Of a stretch of 64,000 nt of DNA, positions 34,744 to 46,659 are shown piece by piece (the stretch's first letter is position 1; every line of letters begins with the position of its first letter). The stretch comes from Gonocerus acuteangulatus (lineage: Eukaryota > Arthropoda > Insecta > Hemiptera > Coreidae). The translations under genes were made by a program, and so were the position numbers. The notes below the pieces were generated by a model, which was given only the letters and a program-made list of their open reading frames with translations, had not been told where the DNA came from and did not search any database. The stretch covers positions 97,822,547-97,886,546 of the forward strand of contig OX328124.1 of the NCBI GenBank assembly GCA_946811695.1, read 5' to 3'.

Positions 34744-35224
34744 TATATAACTAACTTATTGTAAGTGTGTGGGGATGTGGTCTATCACTAAAAGGATTAT
34801 AGAGCGCTCTGAACGATGACGGCCCATAAAAATGGCAAAGCAACGATCATCCATTATTTTAATTCATTGTACTTTATTATGTTAACTAATATATTTAAAA
34901 TTATATCTCTATCACTAATTATAATAATAATAAAAAAAGAATATAAGCCCCTTAGAGCAAAGGAGTGTACGATATTTTTGGTTAGTCTACAACAAACTGT
35001 ATGATTTACCCACGTGAGAACATGCCACGTATAATCGCCCGTGTGAAGATCAAGGTTTCCTCAAGTCAAAGCAAAAATCAGCCATTGTTAGGTCTTGCAA
35101 CTTATTGATTGTCATTGCGAATTCCAATCTAATTGGGAATTTAACACGTTTGAATTAAATTGGCACATCTGTGGGAGCAACAACGACCGAAAACTGTGTA
35201 GGGAGTGAGAGAAAGCTAATCTTG
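34165..35224. other. no gene seen
   Basis: G-run at 34,196, A-run at 34,285 and (AT)n at 34,691; no motif. Confidence 0.5.
34691..34738. repeat. (AT)n tract
   Basis: About 48 bp of TA repeats. Confidence 0.95.
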
Positions 35225-35327
35225 TGAGAAAGACAGGAGACCGGCTTTGTTCTCATCGTCATTCATAAAAATCGGTCAAGCCCTTTCGGAGGAGTTCGGT
35301 CACAAACACTGTGACACGAGAATTTTA
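35225..35327 (+). repeat. retroelement 3'-end-like remnant
   Basis: AAAATCGGTCAAGCCCTTTC then GGAGGAGTTCGGTCACAAAC then GACACGAGAATTTTAT resembles the 3' ends of RTE-type or Helitron-like insect repeats. It abuts the Helitron start. Confidence 0.4.
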
Positions 35328-36044
35328 TCTATTATATAAAAATGAATCACTAAATATGTTGGTAAGCGCAAATCTCGAGAACAACTGAACCGATTTCGCT
35401 AATTCTTTTTTTATAATATCCCTTGAACTACGAGGATGGTTCTTACGGAGAGAAAAATTAAAAAAATTGCTTGAAAAAGTCTAAAAACAACACTTTTCGG
35501 GTCTTTTATACTTCGTTAACGCAAATTAATTTCTAAATAAAAACATATGTTCTCAATTATAATATATTTAAAAGTTAACGTATTAGGTTATTTCTGTATA
35601 AGCAAAGAAAATTAAATAAATAAGAACATGTAATCACTAGGTGACTATAGAATCACATGTTAATAATGCAATTTAAATTAATTTATATTTCCGTTACCGA
35701 TCCAAAAAAGACTCCACTTTTCTATATTCCCATACAAAAGATTCGTAATAATACTTAAAGGTCAATTTGAACTTTCATACCATACCATAAAGTGTTAGTG
35801 GAGGGGTTCTGGGAAGGCAAAACAAGTGAGTGACATTAGTATCGTATTAATATTCATGTCAATATTTATACGAAGGTAACATTACTCAAAAACAAATTGT
35901 CTTTCGTAAAATGTAAATTGTCTACAGTAAAATGTCACTTGAAATTTAAACATCATTTTGCTGTGCATCTATAATATTACTAATTCTAAAAGCCAATATT
36001 TCTTTAAAATTACTAAAGTGATTTGTGTTTGTGACTTACTAAAT

Positions 36045-36260
36045 ATGCCTCCTATAAGACGGCGGACATATTTAGGCAGAAGAACCCGAAATGCATCGCA
36101 TCAAATTAATTATCAATGTAATCGTACTGCCCAGAAACGTTAAGAGCGCAATGAACGTGAAAGAATTCGGTTAAGACCGACCCGTGAAGTGCGACATTCG
36201 ACTAATAATGGTGCAAGTTTGAATCGAGCTGCTGTGAATTCATTAAAATGCCTGCAGCTG
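36045..36260 (+). pseudogene. Helitron Rep/helicase N-terminal remnant, copy 1
   Basis: Starts MPPIRRRTYLGRRTRNASHQ, resembling the basic N-terminus of insect Helitron helicase ORFs. It reaches a stop after QKR; the next frame reads ERERIRLRPTREVRHSTNN and continues toward SLNRAAVNSL. Two frames are therefore needed to follow the ancestral protein. No Rep HUH or helicase motif is present. Confidence 0.6.
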
Positions 36261-36614
36261 TGTTGCTATTAGACCTATGAACTCAATTCGACTATAAACA
36301 AATCCCAGGGGCAGTCATTATGTGTTTGTGGCATTAATCTAAAAAGTCCAACTCGCAGGAACTGCAGCATCCCTAGTGCCATTTGATAAGCTTAGAAAAG
36401 AAATAATCTTATTTTTTTTTTATATATCTCGTGAAAATTGTCAAAATCCTCTCGAACATCTCGAATAAAAGTGATATTAAGGCGTCAGGGACACCGCCAG
36501 TAACTAGCTTTTACATAGAAGCGGAAATTACAGAATCTGGCTCTCATTCTAAAGCAGAGCTCAACAAATCAATACAAAATATGCCTAATAAAGCCTTTCT
36601 AGAGGATACAGAAG

Positions 36615-36870
36615 CATGGGCGTATATGAGGGGGGGGGGCTGAGGGGGCTGCAGCCCCTCCCGAAATTTTGAATTGATGATAAAAACTTCTCTTAAAACC
36701 CTTAAAAATAAATTAAATAAGATCACTTAGTTCATAAAACATATTTTATTTTACGTGTAATAGCGTTTTAGTTGCCTAAAACTATTCCAAGCTCTAAATA
36801 TTTAGTATTCCATACCCTGGAAATGGTCTCAGCTCCCCCCCCCCCGAAATTGTTTTTATATACGCCCATA
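36615..36870. mobile_element. hAT-like MITE inside HINE B copy 2
   Basis: Same element at the same relative site as in copy 1, with perfect TACAGAAG flanks (36,607-36,614; 36,871-36,878). It has about 110 bp of extra AT-rich sequence near 36,710-36,820. Confidence 0.75.
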
Positions 36871-38982
36871 TACAGAAGGATCAAGAAGAAGTACACAAGA
36901 TTGAGTAGAATACCCTAATATAGCCTATATAGAATAATATGCCGAATAAAACCTATCTAGTAAATACACAAGGACAAATAAAAGTCTTGACGAATAACAA
37001 GTCAAGAAAAAAAACTTTATTTAACAAAATAAAACAAAGTTTAGTTGCCCAACTACAATAGAATAATATACCTAATTAAGTCTATGGAGTAGATACAAAT
37101 GGACCAAAAATAAGTCTTGTGGAATATTGTTTTTTTTTCTAATTAAATACTTTTTATCAATATTTAGTATATAACCTTTGTTGAAAACTATTGATTGCTA
37201 ATTGATGAATCGGTTTACAACTAAGTAGTCTTTATGAATATTTAGTATATAACCTTATGTTTGGATCTGAGTTTTTGGGGTGCTCTCCGCCTTGGCTTTG
37301 TATTTGTGTCGGCAGATACCTGGGGTATATTTACAGCTCTTGAGGATTAACTCTTAGCAGGTAAATTTCCTGCGGCCCCCTTGTTTCTACGGGCATTGAA
37401 CCGCCACATTCGCTCATAGTATCTAACCGTTGTGAAGTTTATTTTTTGGATTTAGGACTTAATATACATATGTAGACTAAATCATAGCAAGAAGTAATCC
37501 TCCGTCGTCGGTTCTTGACTACGTAGACTCGCTAATGTTATCCAATCTTAGATACATCGTATTTAAAATCCACAGCAAAAACACGACATTTCATCAGAAT
37601 CCCCTGCTGAATAAAACTTATATAGAATAATATGCAAAATAAAGCCTATCTAGTGGATAAAAATAGAGGAAAAAAGCCGTTCGTGGTGGTAGAAAATCTT
37701 AAAAGTATTTCGCTCAGAAATCTCCGAAATATTGTCACTAATTTGACGTATCTTGTTTTATAGCCAAATAGATTTATATTCTATAATCAATAAGAAAAAC
37801 CTACTAACAATAAAAAAACTATGGGTAACAGATGAAAATAGGGAATACCAAGAATAATTCTGAAGAACGAAATCAACACTAGTACTGTAATCTAGATATT
37901 CATACGGCATCATCGAATTCTAACAAACAAAATATTGATTCTAATTAAACGTATCCTGTTTTATTGACAAATACATTTGACTAATATAAGCAATTAAAAA
38001 CACTAGGGAATATGCCAAAGAACTCGGAGTTGGAGCCTCGACAGTTTCAAGACATTTGAAGGAAATCGACAAATCCAAAACTGACATTTCATACGGTACA
38101 GCCTGATATATTTTTAACAATGAATTGTTTTTCTTATTTTAATTAATCTGTTTTATTGTCAAATACATTATCCAACTTTAAGCAATTAAAAAATAACAAG
38201 GAATAAAAACAAACAAAAAGAACCTTTCGAATAAACGAAATCAATTACTTCAAAGTTTAAGCATTTATTTCTCCGATTGACATAGCCTAATCAAAAATTG
38301 TTTTAGAATCTTTTTTGTAGAACATTTAGTAAGCTTTCGCATGGTAACCCTACGTTTGGCAATATTCCTAACCGTCTTCGAGATATTAGGGAATGTATAC
38401 GAAGTTCCCAAAACATTTCATGTCTGTTAATCAAGTATTTTATTCTAATCCTTCCTTAGCTCCAAACGTAACCAAAATTTTAACATATTAGTTTTGATGA
38501 AATTAAAACATGCAGAAAATGTTTCAACTGAATCCCATAATTTTAAGTATCAAAACCAAAGACAAAAAGAACAGTTCGAATAAGCGAAATCAATCACTTT
38601 AAAGTTTTAAGCACTTATTCCTCCGATTGACATCGCCTAATCAAAACTTTCATTAGAACCTTTTTTGTAGAGCATTTAGTAAGCTTTCTAATGGTATTCT
38701 TCCGTTTCCCAAATTCTCAACCTTTTTCGAGATATTAGGGAAAGTATACAAAGTTACCAAAACTTTTTTATGCCTGTTAATAAAATATTTTATTCTAACC
38801 CTTCCTTAACCCAAAAACGCAATCAAAATTTCAACATATTAGTTTTAATGAAAGTAGAACATGCAGTAAATGTTTCAACTGAATCCCATGATTCTAAATA
38901 CCCAAACCAAAAACGGCATTCAAAAATTATTTTTTCAGTTTTCTCGAAAACGGTTAAAGCTATCGCCTTGAAAATGGCTCCA

Positions 38983-39154
38983 GTAGAGAGAATTAGAGCG
39001 TTGAAGGACCACATGACGTCACAGTGACGTTATCAGTGACGTCATCAGCCAGTGACGTCATCAGCGGCGTCATCAGTGACGTCACTGGCTGATGACGTCA
39101 CTGATAACGTCACTGTGACGTCATGTGGTCCTTCAACGCTCTAATTCTCTCTAC
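38983..39154. mobile_element. 172-bp palindromic MITE with CRE-like sites
   Basis: An almost perfect palindrome starting GTAGAGAGAATTAGAGCG. Flanked by TGGCTCCA on both sides (38,975-38,982; 39,155-39,162), an 8-bp duplication absent from the empty site in HINE B copy 1. TGACGTCA occurs six times inside. Confidence 0.8.
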
Positions 39155-39386
39155 TGGCTCCATTCGTTTTCCTAGCCCAAGAAGCCTATAAAAAGAGTAC
39201 TTACAAGCTTATGAACTCAAAAACGTAAGCGTTACGATTTTTTTGCGCGAATTTCGCCCCAAACGCCATCTTCCAGTGGGCGGATTTTGCTGGTTAACGA
39301 ACTTGACCTTTCAAATTGGACGACAGATTTTTGTACCAAATTTCATCGAAATCGGACCATCAGGGAAGCCAGAAATGAGCGAACAG

Positions 39387-39435
<49 letters not shown>

Positions 39436-40389
39436 AGTTTGAACCACCGTTATTTTCGGTCTCTAGGGGATCTGAAACGCGAAATTTTCTTGTCGGCACT
39501 TCCGGATTGTTTCATTGTATCAACCTTATAAGCGGGGTTCCTCCCTGTGGGGGAGGGAGGAACCGCGCTAAAATGAAACTTAATTTAGAATAAGTAAAAA
39601 AAAATAATGAAATATAATAAGTAGGTATCATAATAAGAAATCTGATATTGTAATTTTGATTGTGATTTTTTAGTGACTATTAAAAGAATTTTAAGTGTTT
39701 TATAATTTTTATTTTTTGACATAATGTAATTGTCGACTTATTAAGTTTTTTTTTTCCTTTTTTTTTATCTTACTAGCTGTCCGGGTGTCCCAAATAGCAG
39801 AATAAGTATTTAAAAAAAATTAAAGAACTGACTGTTAGGCGGTACGAAGTTCGCCGGGTCAGCTAGTATTATATATATAAACCCATTATTCGAATATAAT
39901 GATGTATTTTAAGTAAAGAAATTTCATTCTCTGCGAGGGAGTTTTATTTTAAAAATAAACAGCTGGCTGGTAAAGTTGTTCCCACAAGGGAACGTTCCTT
40001 TCTTTGTTCCCTTCTATTAATATTAGAACCCCTTTGCATGGATAAATGACGGAAAGAGAGACTCAGCCTTCCTTGTTAATAAGATTGATGTTGAGAGCAT
40101 GGAGTATAATAACCACATGGAAAATAACCATTTGTCAAAACTACCGCGGCTCCATTCATATCCATGTCTGCATGTAAAGATTATATATTATTTCCATTCC
40201 GGTTCTGTGGGTTATATTACAACAATTTTATCATTGTCCTTTTAATGTAGTCATATACAGAGTTTGTGTAGTTCTTGTTGTAAGTATGGTTTATTAGTAT
40301 TAAACGACCTGAATATTTGAGATGTTATTTCACAGATAAAATGTAACATTTTATATTTATTTTAACGCCTCTTCTTTAATACAGTTATT

Positions 40390-41934
40390 TTTAGCGCGGT
40401 TCCTCCCTCCCCCATAGGGAGGAACCCCGCTTATAGGGTTGATACAATGAAACAATCCGGAAGTGCCGACTAAAAAATTTCGCGTTTCAGAACCCCTAGA
40501 GACCGAAAATAAATGTGGTTCAAATTTGTATATATATATATATATATTTGTCTGTTCGCTCATTTCTGGCTTCCCTAATGGTCCGATTGTGATGAAATTT
40601 GGTACAAAAATCGGTCTTCCAATTTGAAAGGTCAAGTTCGTTAACCAGCAGAATCCGCCCACTGGAAGATGGCGTTTGGGGCGAAATTCGCGCAAAAAAT
40701 ATCGTAACGCTTACGTTTTTGAGTTCATAAGCTTGTAAGTACCCGTTTTATAGGCTTCTTGGGCTAGAAAAACGAATGAAACCATTTTCAAGGCGATAGC
40801 TTTAACTGTTTTCGAGAAAATTGGAAAAATAGTTTTTGAATACCGTTTTTGGTTTGGGTACTTAGAATCATGGGATTCAGTTGAAACATTTTCTGCATGT
40901 TCTACTTTCATTAAAACTAATATGTTGAAATTATTGTTACGTTTGGAGTTAAGGAAGGGTTAGAATAAAATATTTTATTCACAGACATAAAAAATGTTGG
41001 TAACTTTGTATACATTCCTTAATATTTCGAAAAAGGTTGAGAATCTTGCGAAACGTAAGATTACCATTAGAAAGCTTACTAAATGCTCTACAAAAATGGT
41101 TCTAATGAAAGTTTTGATTAGGCGATGTCAATCGGAGAAAAAAGGGCTTAAACCTTTAAAGTAATTGATTTCGCTTATTCGAACTGTTCTTTTTGTCTTT
41201 TATTTTGGTACTTAGAATTATGGGATTCAGTTGAATCATTTTCTGCATGTTCGAATTTCATCAACACTAATATGTTGAAATTTTGGTTATGTTTGGAGTT
41301 AAGGAAGGGTTAGAATAAAATATTTTATTCACAGACATAAAAAATGTTGGTAACTTTGTGTACTTTCGTTAGTATCTCGAAAACCGTTGACAATCTTCGG
41401 AAGCAGAAGGTTACCATTCGAAAGCTTACTAAATGCTCTACAAAAAAGGTTCTAAAGAAAGTTTTAATTAGGCGATGTCAATCGGAGAAATAAGTGCTTA
41501 AAACTTTAAAGTAATTGATTTCGTTTATTCGAGCGGTTTTTTTGACTGTTTTATTCCTTGTTATTTTTAAATGGCTTATAGTCGGATAATGTATTTGACA
41601 ATAAAACAGATTAAGTAAAATAATAAGAAGATCAATTTATTGTTAAAAATGTAACGTTCAAAGAGAGAGATCGGGCAGAAAGGCCTCCGCTCTGAGGCAT
41701 TTGGAAAGCCTTGGCGGAGGCCTTTCTGCCCGACGTATGGGATAGCTGACCCATACAGGTAAGATTGTAAATCAAGACCTTTCAAGACTGTTTTGTTTGA
41801 GATTTCATTTGGATAGGTGTTTCGCTATTGATCTAAACAAAGTAATAACTGTTTCTATTCTATGCCTTCATAAACACTAGAGATAAGAACGGAACCGCGC
41901 TAAGATGACGCAGTTCCTGCGTATCGGACTTTTT
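40390..41934 (-). mobile_element. HINE family B, copy 3
   Basis: A complete 1.55-kb copy on the minus strand. The 3' hairpin and CTAAA end lie at about 40,390-40,435. The 5' end lies at 41,895-41,934, with the subterminal repeat TTAGCGCGGTTCC followed inward of the CGCAGGAACTGCGTCATC motif. It has two 345-bp modules and a short (AT)n. It lacks about 1.5 kb of 5' internal sequence found in copies 1 and 2. A 63-bp hairpin interrupts it at 41,671-41,733. Confidence 0.78.
41671..41733. repeat. 63-bp perfect-stem hairpin in HINE B copy 3
   Basis: A 20-bp inverted repeat starting TCGGGCAGAAAGGCCTCCGC, with a 23-bp loop. Distinctly GC-rich within AT-rich DNA and absent from other copies. Confidence 0.75.
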
Positions 41935-42234
41935 TAATTGGACATACAGTTTGCTGGACTTTTTTATTTACTACATCGTTACGTTTGTATAAGAGGAATT
42001 ACTAAAAAACCATATTTTATCGTCAGACGTTTCGTACGTTTCCTCTATATATATCAAAGAAAACCCAAAACCTTTCATGTACGATAATAAAATATTTTTT
42101 GGGAATACTTCCTGCACTCCAAAAGTTATGAATCTTAGTTTGGAAAAATTTGATACATAAACTGAATTCAACGATACTACGTACCTCTTAGAAATTAGTA
42201 AAAAAAAAAAGGGGGGGGGGAAATGTGTCCACTT

Positions 42235-42526
42235 TTCACATAAAAATTACAGATATCGCCTTGAAAATGGTTTCATTTGTTTTTCGGTGTTATAGAAACT
42301 ATTAAAATAATTACCTGGAAGCCTACAAACAAAAATCATTAAACGCAATGATTTTTACCCGAAAATTTCGCCCATATAACAGTGCTCCGGTAAGTGGATT
42401 CTGCTGGTTAACGAACTAAGCCTTTTAAATTAGACAAAGTATATTTTTACAAAAATTTAGCAAAATTTAACCATTTTTGAGCCTGTGAGAGAGCGAAAAA
42501 ACATATATATATACATATATATATAC

Positions 42527-42598
<72 letters not shown>

Positions 42599-42847
42599 GG
42601 TGTCCCGTAAATGTCTAGTCATATTGTGAGGGGTGATAGAGGACCGTCAGGGGAACAAAAAATGTTCTATGACGATTTCCCGAATTCTCGCCCCATAAGG
42701 GAGAAATCGTCGTTTTATTGTTTTTCGAGACAAACGTGGTTGTTAGAAGAATAATCGTTGTAGCTCTGTCCCAGGTTGTACTACTAGAAAGGGAGTGAAA
42801 CCAATCGAAAGCTGAGTAAATTTACTCAGAGGGAGGAACCAGGCTAA
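42235..42847 (+). mobile_element. HINE family B-like, diverged partial copy
   Basis: Matches the 3' third of family B: ATCGCCTTGAAAATGG, then CTGCTGGTTAACGAAC, then (AT)n. It ends GAGGGAGGAACCAGGCTAAAA. A foreign segment beginning CAGGGTGTCCCGTAAATG fills about 42,596-42,826. The 5' end is missing. Confidence 0.55.
42505..42596. repeat. (AT)n / (ATAC)n tract
   Basis: Part of the diverged family B copy; ends where CAGGGTGTCCCG begins. Confidence 0.9.
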
Positions 42848-44230
42848 AATTGTCCCTAGATAAGATGAAAGTAATCATTTGGAAGCCTAATAAATTCACA
42901 TATGTTTAGGCCTTTTCGTCAATTACACCTTAGGATGCCTGCCAAATGGAGTGTGGAGAGAGCTAAGTGAAAGAGCAAAAAGCATGCCGAATCGTCGAGA
43001 TGCGAGCTACAAAATGAAACGGAGTTGAAATCGATGCTATGCTTCCTTGTTTTCAGCTGGTCCACTATGTGTGCTTCTTTTTGATCTAGCCAGTTTGATT
43101 TCTTTGCTAAGCTTTTTGATCTTCCTCTTTCTTCTCTCTCTACGTACCATTTTTCACGTACCCATAGTCTCGGGAAACGGAGCTTCCAGTCCTATGATGC
43201 CTAATAGATGCTGAATATGAACCCTGTTAAGATGTGTACATAAACATACACATTCATCTGCCTGTTACCGCACTATGCGATGTAGAACTGTGTATACATT
43301 CCAATTACATACCTTTTTTTCTAAAGAACAGCCAACTTTCCTTTTGAATATCCAACCCTAAATCCTAGAAAATTAATATTTTAAGAAAATACAAAAAAAA
43401 AATATTAATAATAAAAAAATATTTTATATTATAAACATATGAGAATTTATTTTTTGACGTAACATGAAATGAGTTTGTCGCCAATGTCGCGAACCTCAAG
43501 AATAAAAAAAATAGAAATAAATAAATAAATAATAAAAAAAAAATCATAGCAATCAGAAAATTATGTAGATTAGGCAGGATATTGCACATTTCATTATAGA
43601 CAAATTTAATCAATTTTTAATTTCTGGTCTGGAAATGAAGAACATCAAAATAATCTTCTTTCACATTGGTAGCCATTGAAGCAAGATAAATAATTGGCAA
43701 AACTTTCGAGACGAAGACAGATGTCGTTTGAATGCAAGCAGAAACAAAGAATGGATGTTTGGCAAAAAATACAACGTTGCAAAATTTTATCAAGACGAAT
43801 ACGTCAAGAAAAACTTCCTTCTTGAGCTCACAAAAAGACTTCTTTCGTAACTTGATATTGGAAGAAATTGAAGATAAAGTAGGATAGAAATGGCATAGAA
43901 ATTGAATGATGTCTGAAATGTTTTGACAGAAAAGAAATTGTATTATTTCTTCAAGATAACGTATTGGTGATATCATAACCGATTTGCCAGTTGAAATACC
44001 CAAGAGTGTTTTACGACCATTCAGTAAATGGGGGCTTTCTGAATATCACCATCGGAGCAGAGATGTGTAGTAATAGTTTGTACTAGAATAGTAAGTTGCA
44101 TTATTATTTATTTACAATATCCAAACATAATCATGAAATAATACACAGTTTATAGAAGTATTTTAGCATAAATATGCTTTAGCGATGACTAAACTGAAAA
44201 AAAAAAACGTTACAAAAAAAAAGAAAAGCA
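42848..44230. other. no supported gene
   Basis: Contains only the doubtful minus-strand frame at 43.6-44.0 kb. Confidence 0.4.
43617..44040 (-). CDS. unrecognised 128-codon open frame
   Basis: An open frame with many Phe, Ile and Leu residues, including EIIQFLFCQN and FCNVVFFAKHPFFVSACIQ. After one stop it continues as NEMCNILPNLHNFLIAMIFF. It is longer than chance would often give in such AT-rich DNA and slightly membrane-protein-like. There is no ATG, no splice context and no motif. Probably spurious. Confidence 0.15.
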
Positions 44231-44407
44231 GGGGTCTCCCGTGGTCTAATGGCTAGCGCCTTGGATTCATAAGCGGGAGATGGTGGGTTCGATTCCCAAC
44301 CTCCGGCAGGAATTTTATCATCCCACGGCTCGCTGGTAAAATTCCTCGCTGCACCCTGGATGTCGGCGCTAATGACCTAGAAGTAGATGCGCCGTAAAAA
44401 AAAAAAG

Positions 44408-44465
<58 letters not shown>
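44231..44465 (+). mobile_element. tRNA-derived SINE (type 1), full length
   Basis: The head GGTCTCCCGTGGTCTAATGG and B box GGTTCGATTCCC are followed by a body (CATCCCACGGCTCGCTGG, GATGTCGGCGCTAATGACC) ending GATGCGCCGT and a long A-tail. This is the reference copy for the family; four more are in the window. GTTACAAAAAA occurs on both sides as a likely target duplication. Confidence 0.82.
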
Positions 44466-44467
<2 letters not shown>

Positions 44468-45603
44468 AAGTTACAAAAAAGCGTTTTTTCGTCGCTTTTA
44501 TTTTGAATATATTAAAATTGCAGGTGATTTTGCTTTTAAATTTACGCATTTTGAATGAATACTGCTCGGGGACTAACGTAAAGGAAAGTCTGTTTTTATT
44601 TTCCATTGCTTTGTTGCGTTTTTCGAATATTCTTCAGGGTAATGGGAGACCCCAATTACACAGTTTGCCATTTTCTGTCCTCGTCAGGATTGCTTACTAT
44701 AACATATATTTGTTATTTTTATTTATTTTTTTTTTTTTATGCAGCTTTAGATTAGTTGATAGGCTATTTGTATGTGGCTGACGGAGCGGAAAGCTAAATC
44801 ATCACTAAAACAATTCAACCTTCCGGAAATGGGATTCAAATCCGCTTTTAATGTTTTGAGGGCCTGGCACTTAATCCATCCGTCACGGATTAGAAACAAA
44901 TATCTGGTAAAATATCTCAACATCCTCAAAGGATTTAAGTTACATGTACTTGTGATAATAGATACTCTAAATGACAGCGTTGAGAACTGGTCAGGGATAA
45001 ATCCCACTCTATTACTGATTTATTCATTTTTTAGAGTCCAGCAACTTTGGCGATGTATGTGTAATCATTTTCGATTTATTCCAGGTCCCAAAACAAAGAA
45101 ATATATATATATATAAATAAAAAGTAGACATATTTTGAAAATTATTGTACTACTGCTGAAAGGAAACATTTTCTAGTTCCAGAGGATATTTTGTGGAACA
45201 TAATATATTCAGATGTATCAATATAATTGTAACTGTTTTTTGTTTTAGCTAAATATTTAAATTATATTCATTTCCAGGATTTATTATAAAAGCTATTTTA
45301 AATAAATAAATTGGATAGATATCTCCTGAAGCATTTCGCATCAATCTTCAATTGATTGACAACCAAAACCTTTCTGTCATATAAAAAATAACAAATTCAA
45401 ATACTTTTTGAACGCCCTGACTTTGGTTCGAAGGATTGCTGTAGATTTTGAAGCAAGCTAATAACATCTCAAATTCAGGATGTAGATAATGTATCATGGA
45501 TTAGATATGTAGATAATGTATTTATTTAGAGCACCGCTCCACAGGCGATGTATTCTTTTCTTTAATAAGGTAATACATAAACACTAATTAATAGTAAACT
45601 AAA

Positions 45604-45680
<77 letters not shown>

Positions 45681-46649
45681 AAATAATAAATATGAATCAA
45701 GAGGAATATGAGTTGGGTTAGACGGGAAGGAACAATTAACACATTACTGTGATAAATTATTTTTTTTTTTTTTGTCATTAAGAAACATATTCATCTAAAC
45801 AAAAATTCAGTATCACCAAATAAAATTTGTTTTGTGTGTGTGTGGTATGAATGTACAGTATTATATGTATTCTTCTTTTAACATGTATTTATGAGTTAAT
45901 TGATTATATTTATTTAAATTATTAATTTATTGATTAATGCTCCGCATCTTTGTTTAATAGCCCCTCTTGTAATTGAAGTAGTTTTTATAGTGAACAATGC
46001 CACACTAAATAGTTAGGTACCAAAACTATTAAAGAAATAAATTTTAAAACATTAGGTCCGATGTCAAAAGTTCAATGTGGATAAATAAGATAATATATAT
46101 ATATATATTTTATATATGAATGAAAAGGGATGTTTACAAATAAATCAAAAATGAAATACATGACTATTGTTGCAATAACATTTAAATATAAAGAAAATAA
46201 ACAAATAAATAATTTACAAAAAGAATATATGTTTATTCTAATAATTTTAATTTTGCAAATAAACTAATTATAAACATTAAAAATTTTCCTTTCTGCATCT
46301 ATCCATCATGAATAATTATTATTAAGTAATAAAAGAAAAAAACCAACAAACAAAAAGAACTGTAACAACAAAAAATAAGTAAAAAGTATCTTAAGGCGAA
46401 GGATGCAAAACAAAATCTTTAGGAAAAATGTATTATATAATTTGGGAATTGAATATAAACAATTTTTTATACGTATTAATGCGAATTGATATGATGTTCA
46501 CATCATGGGATAATCCGGAGGTACCGATGAAGAACGTCTACATTTCAGATCTCATAGGCCACGAAAATACCGGTGGTTCAAATTTGTATGTAGTGTGCAT
46601 TTATGAATATACAAATATATTCGTCTGTTTGCGGCATTTCAATCTATGT
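44466..46649. other. no gene seen
   Basis: Overlapping open frames on both strands at 44,750-45,110 show no motif. The rest is AT-rich with one (AT)n tract. Confidence 0.4.
45606..45678. repeat. (AT)n tract
   Basis: About 73 bp of TA repeats. Confidence 0.95.
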
Positions 46650-46659
46650 ATGATTATAG

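Larger units (their letters stand above)
36343..39572 (+). mobile_element. HINE family B, copy 2 (inside a Helitron)
   Basis: Near-identical in layout to the copy at 14.3-17.3 kb: the same 5' end (with CCAACTCGCAGGA), the same nested hAT-like MITE, the same two 345-bp modules, (AT)n tract and 3' hairpin ending in GCGCTAAA. The 5' subterminal GCGGTTCC segment is deleted here (CATCCCTAGTGCC). A 172-bp palindromic MITE sits near its 3' third. It interrupts a Helitron. Confidence 0.8.
35328..39866 (+). mobile_element. Helitron copy 1 (non-autonomous), interrupted by HINE B
   Basis: Begins TCTATTATATAAAAATGAAT after an A. Ends with a hairpin (GGCG...CGCC around TACGAAGTT), GGGTCAG and CTAG before a T. 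These are canonical Helitron signals: 5' TC, 3' CTRR with upstream hairpin, A|T target. Without the HINE it would be about 1.3 kb. It carries only the N-terminal start of the Helitron protein. Confidence 0.82.

Noticed and set aside
38770..39027. 85-codon open frame
   Set aside because: Runs through the HINE module and into the palindromic MITE; not conserved in the other HINE copies.
42596..42650. Complete second copy of the CAGGGTGTCC fold-back
   Set aside because: Only the first few bases match the 24.1-kb element; the rest differs and no opposite end was found.
44231..44305. Possible genuine tRNA gene
   Set aside because: A and B boxes are present, but the acceptor stem does not pair and the same head plus body recurs in several copies with A-tails: a SINE.
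44253..44606. 117-codon frame with poly-Phe
   Set aside because: Antisense of the SINE and its A-tail.
44747..45116. Overlapping open frames on both strands
   Set aside because: No domain, no splice context; overlap in both directions suggests chance or a decayed repeat.
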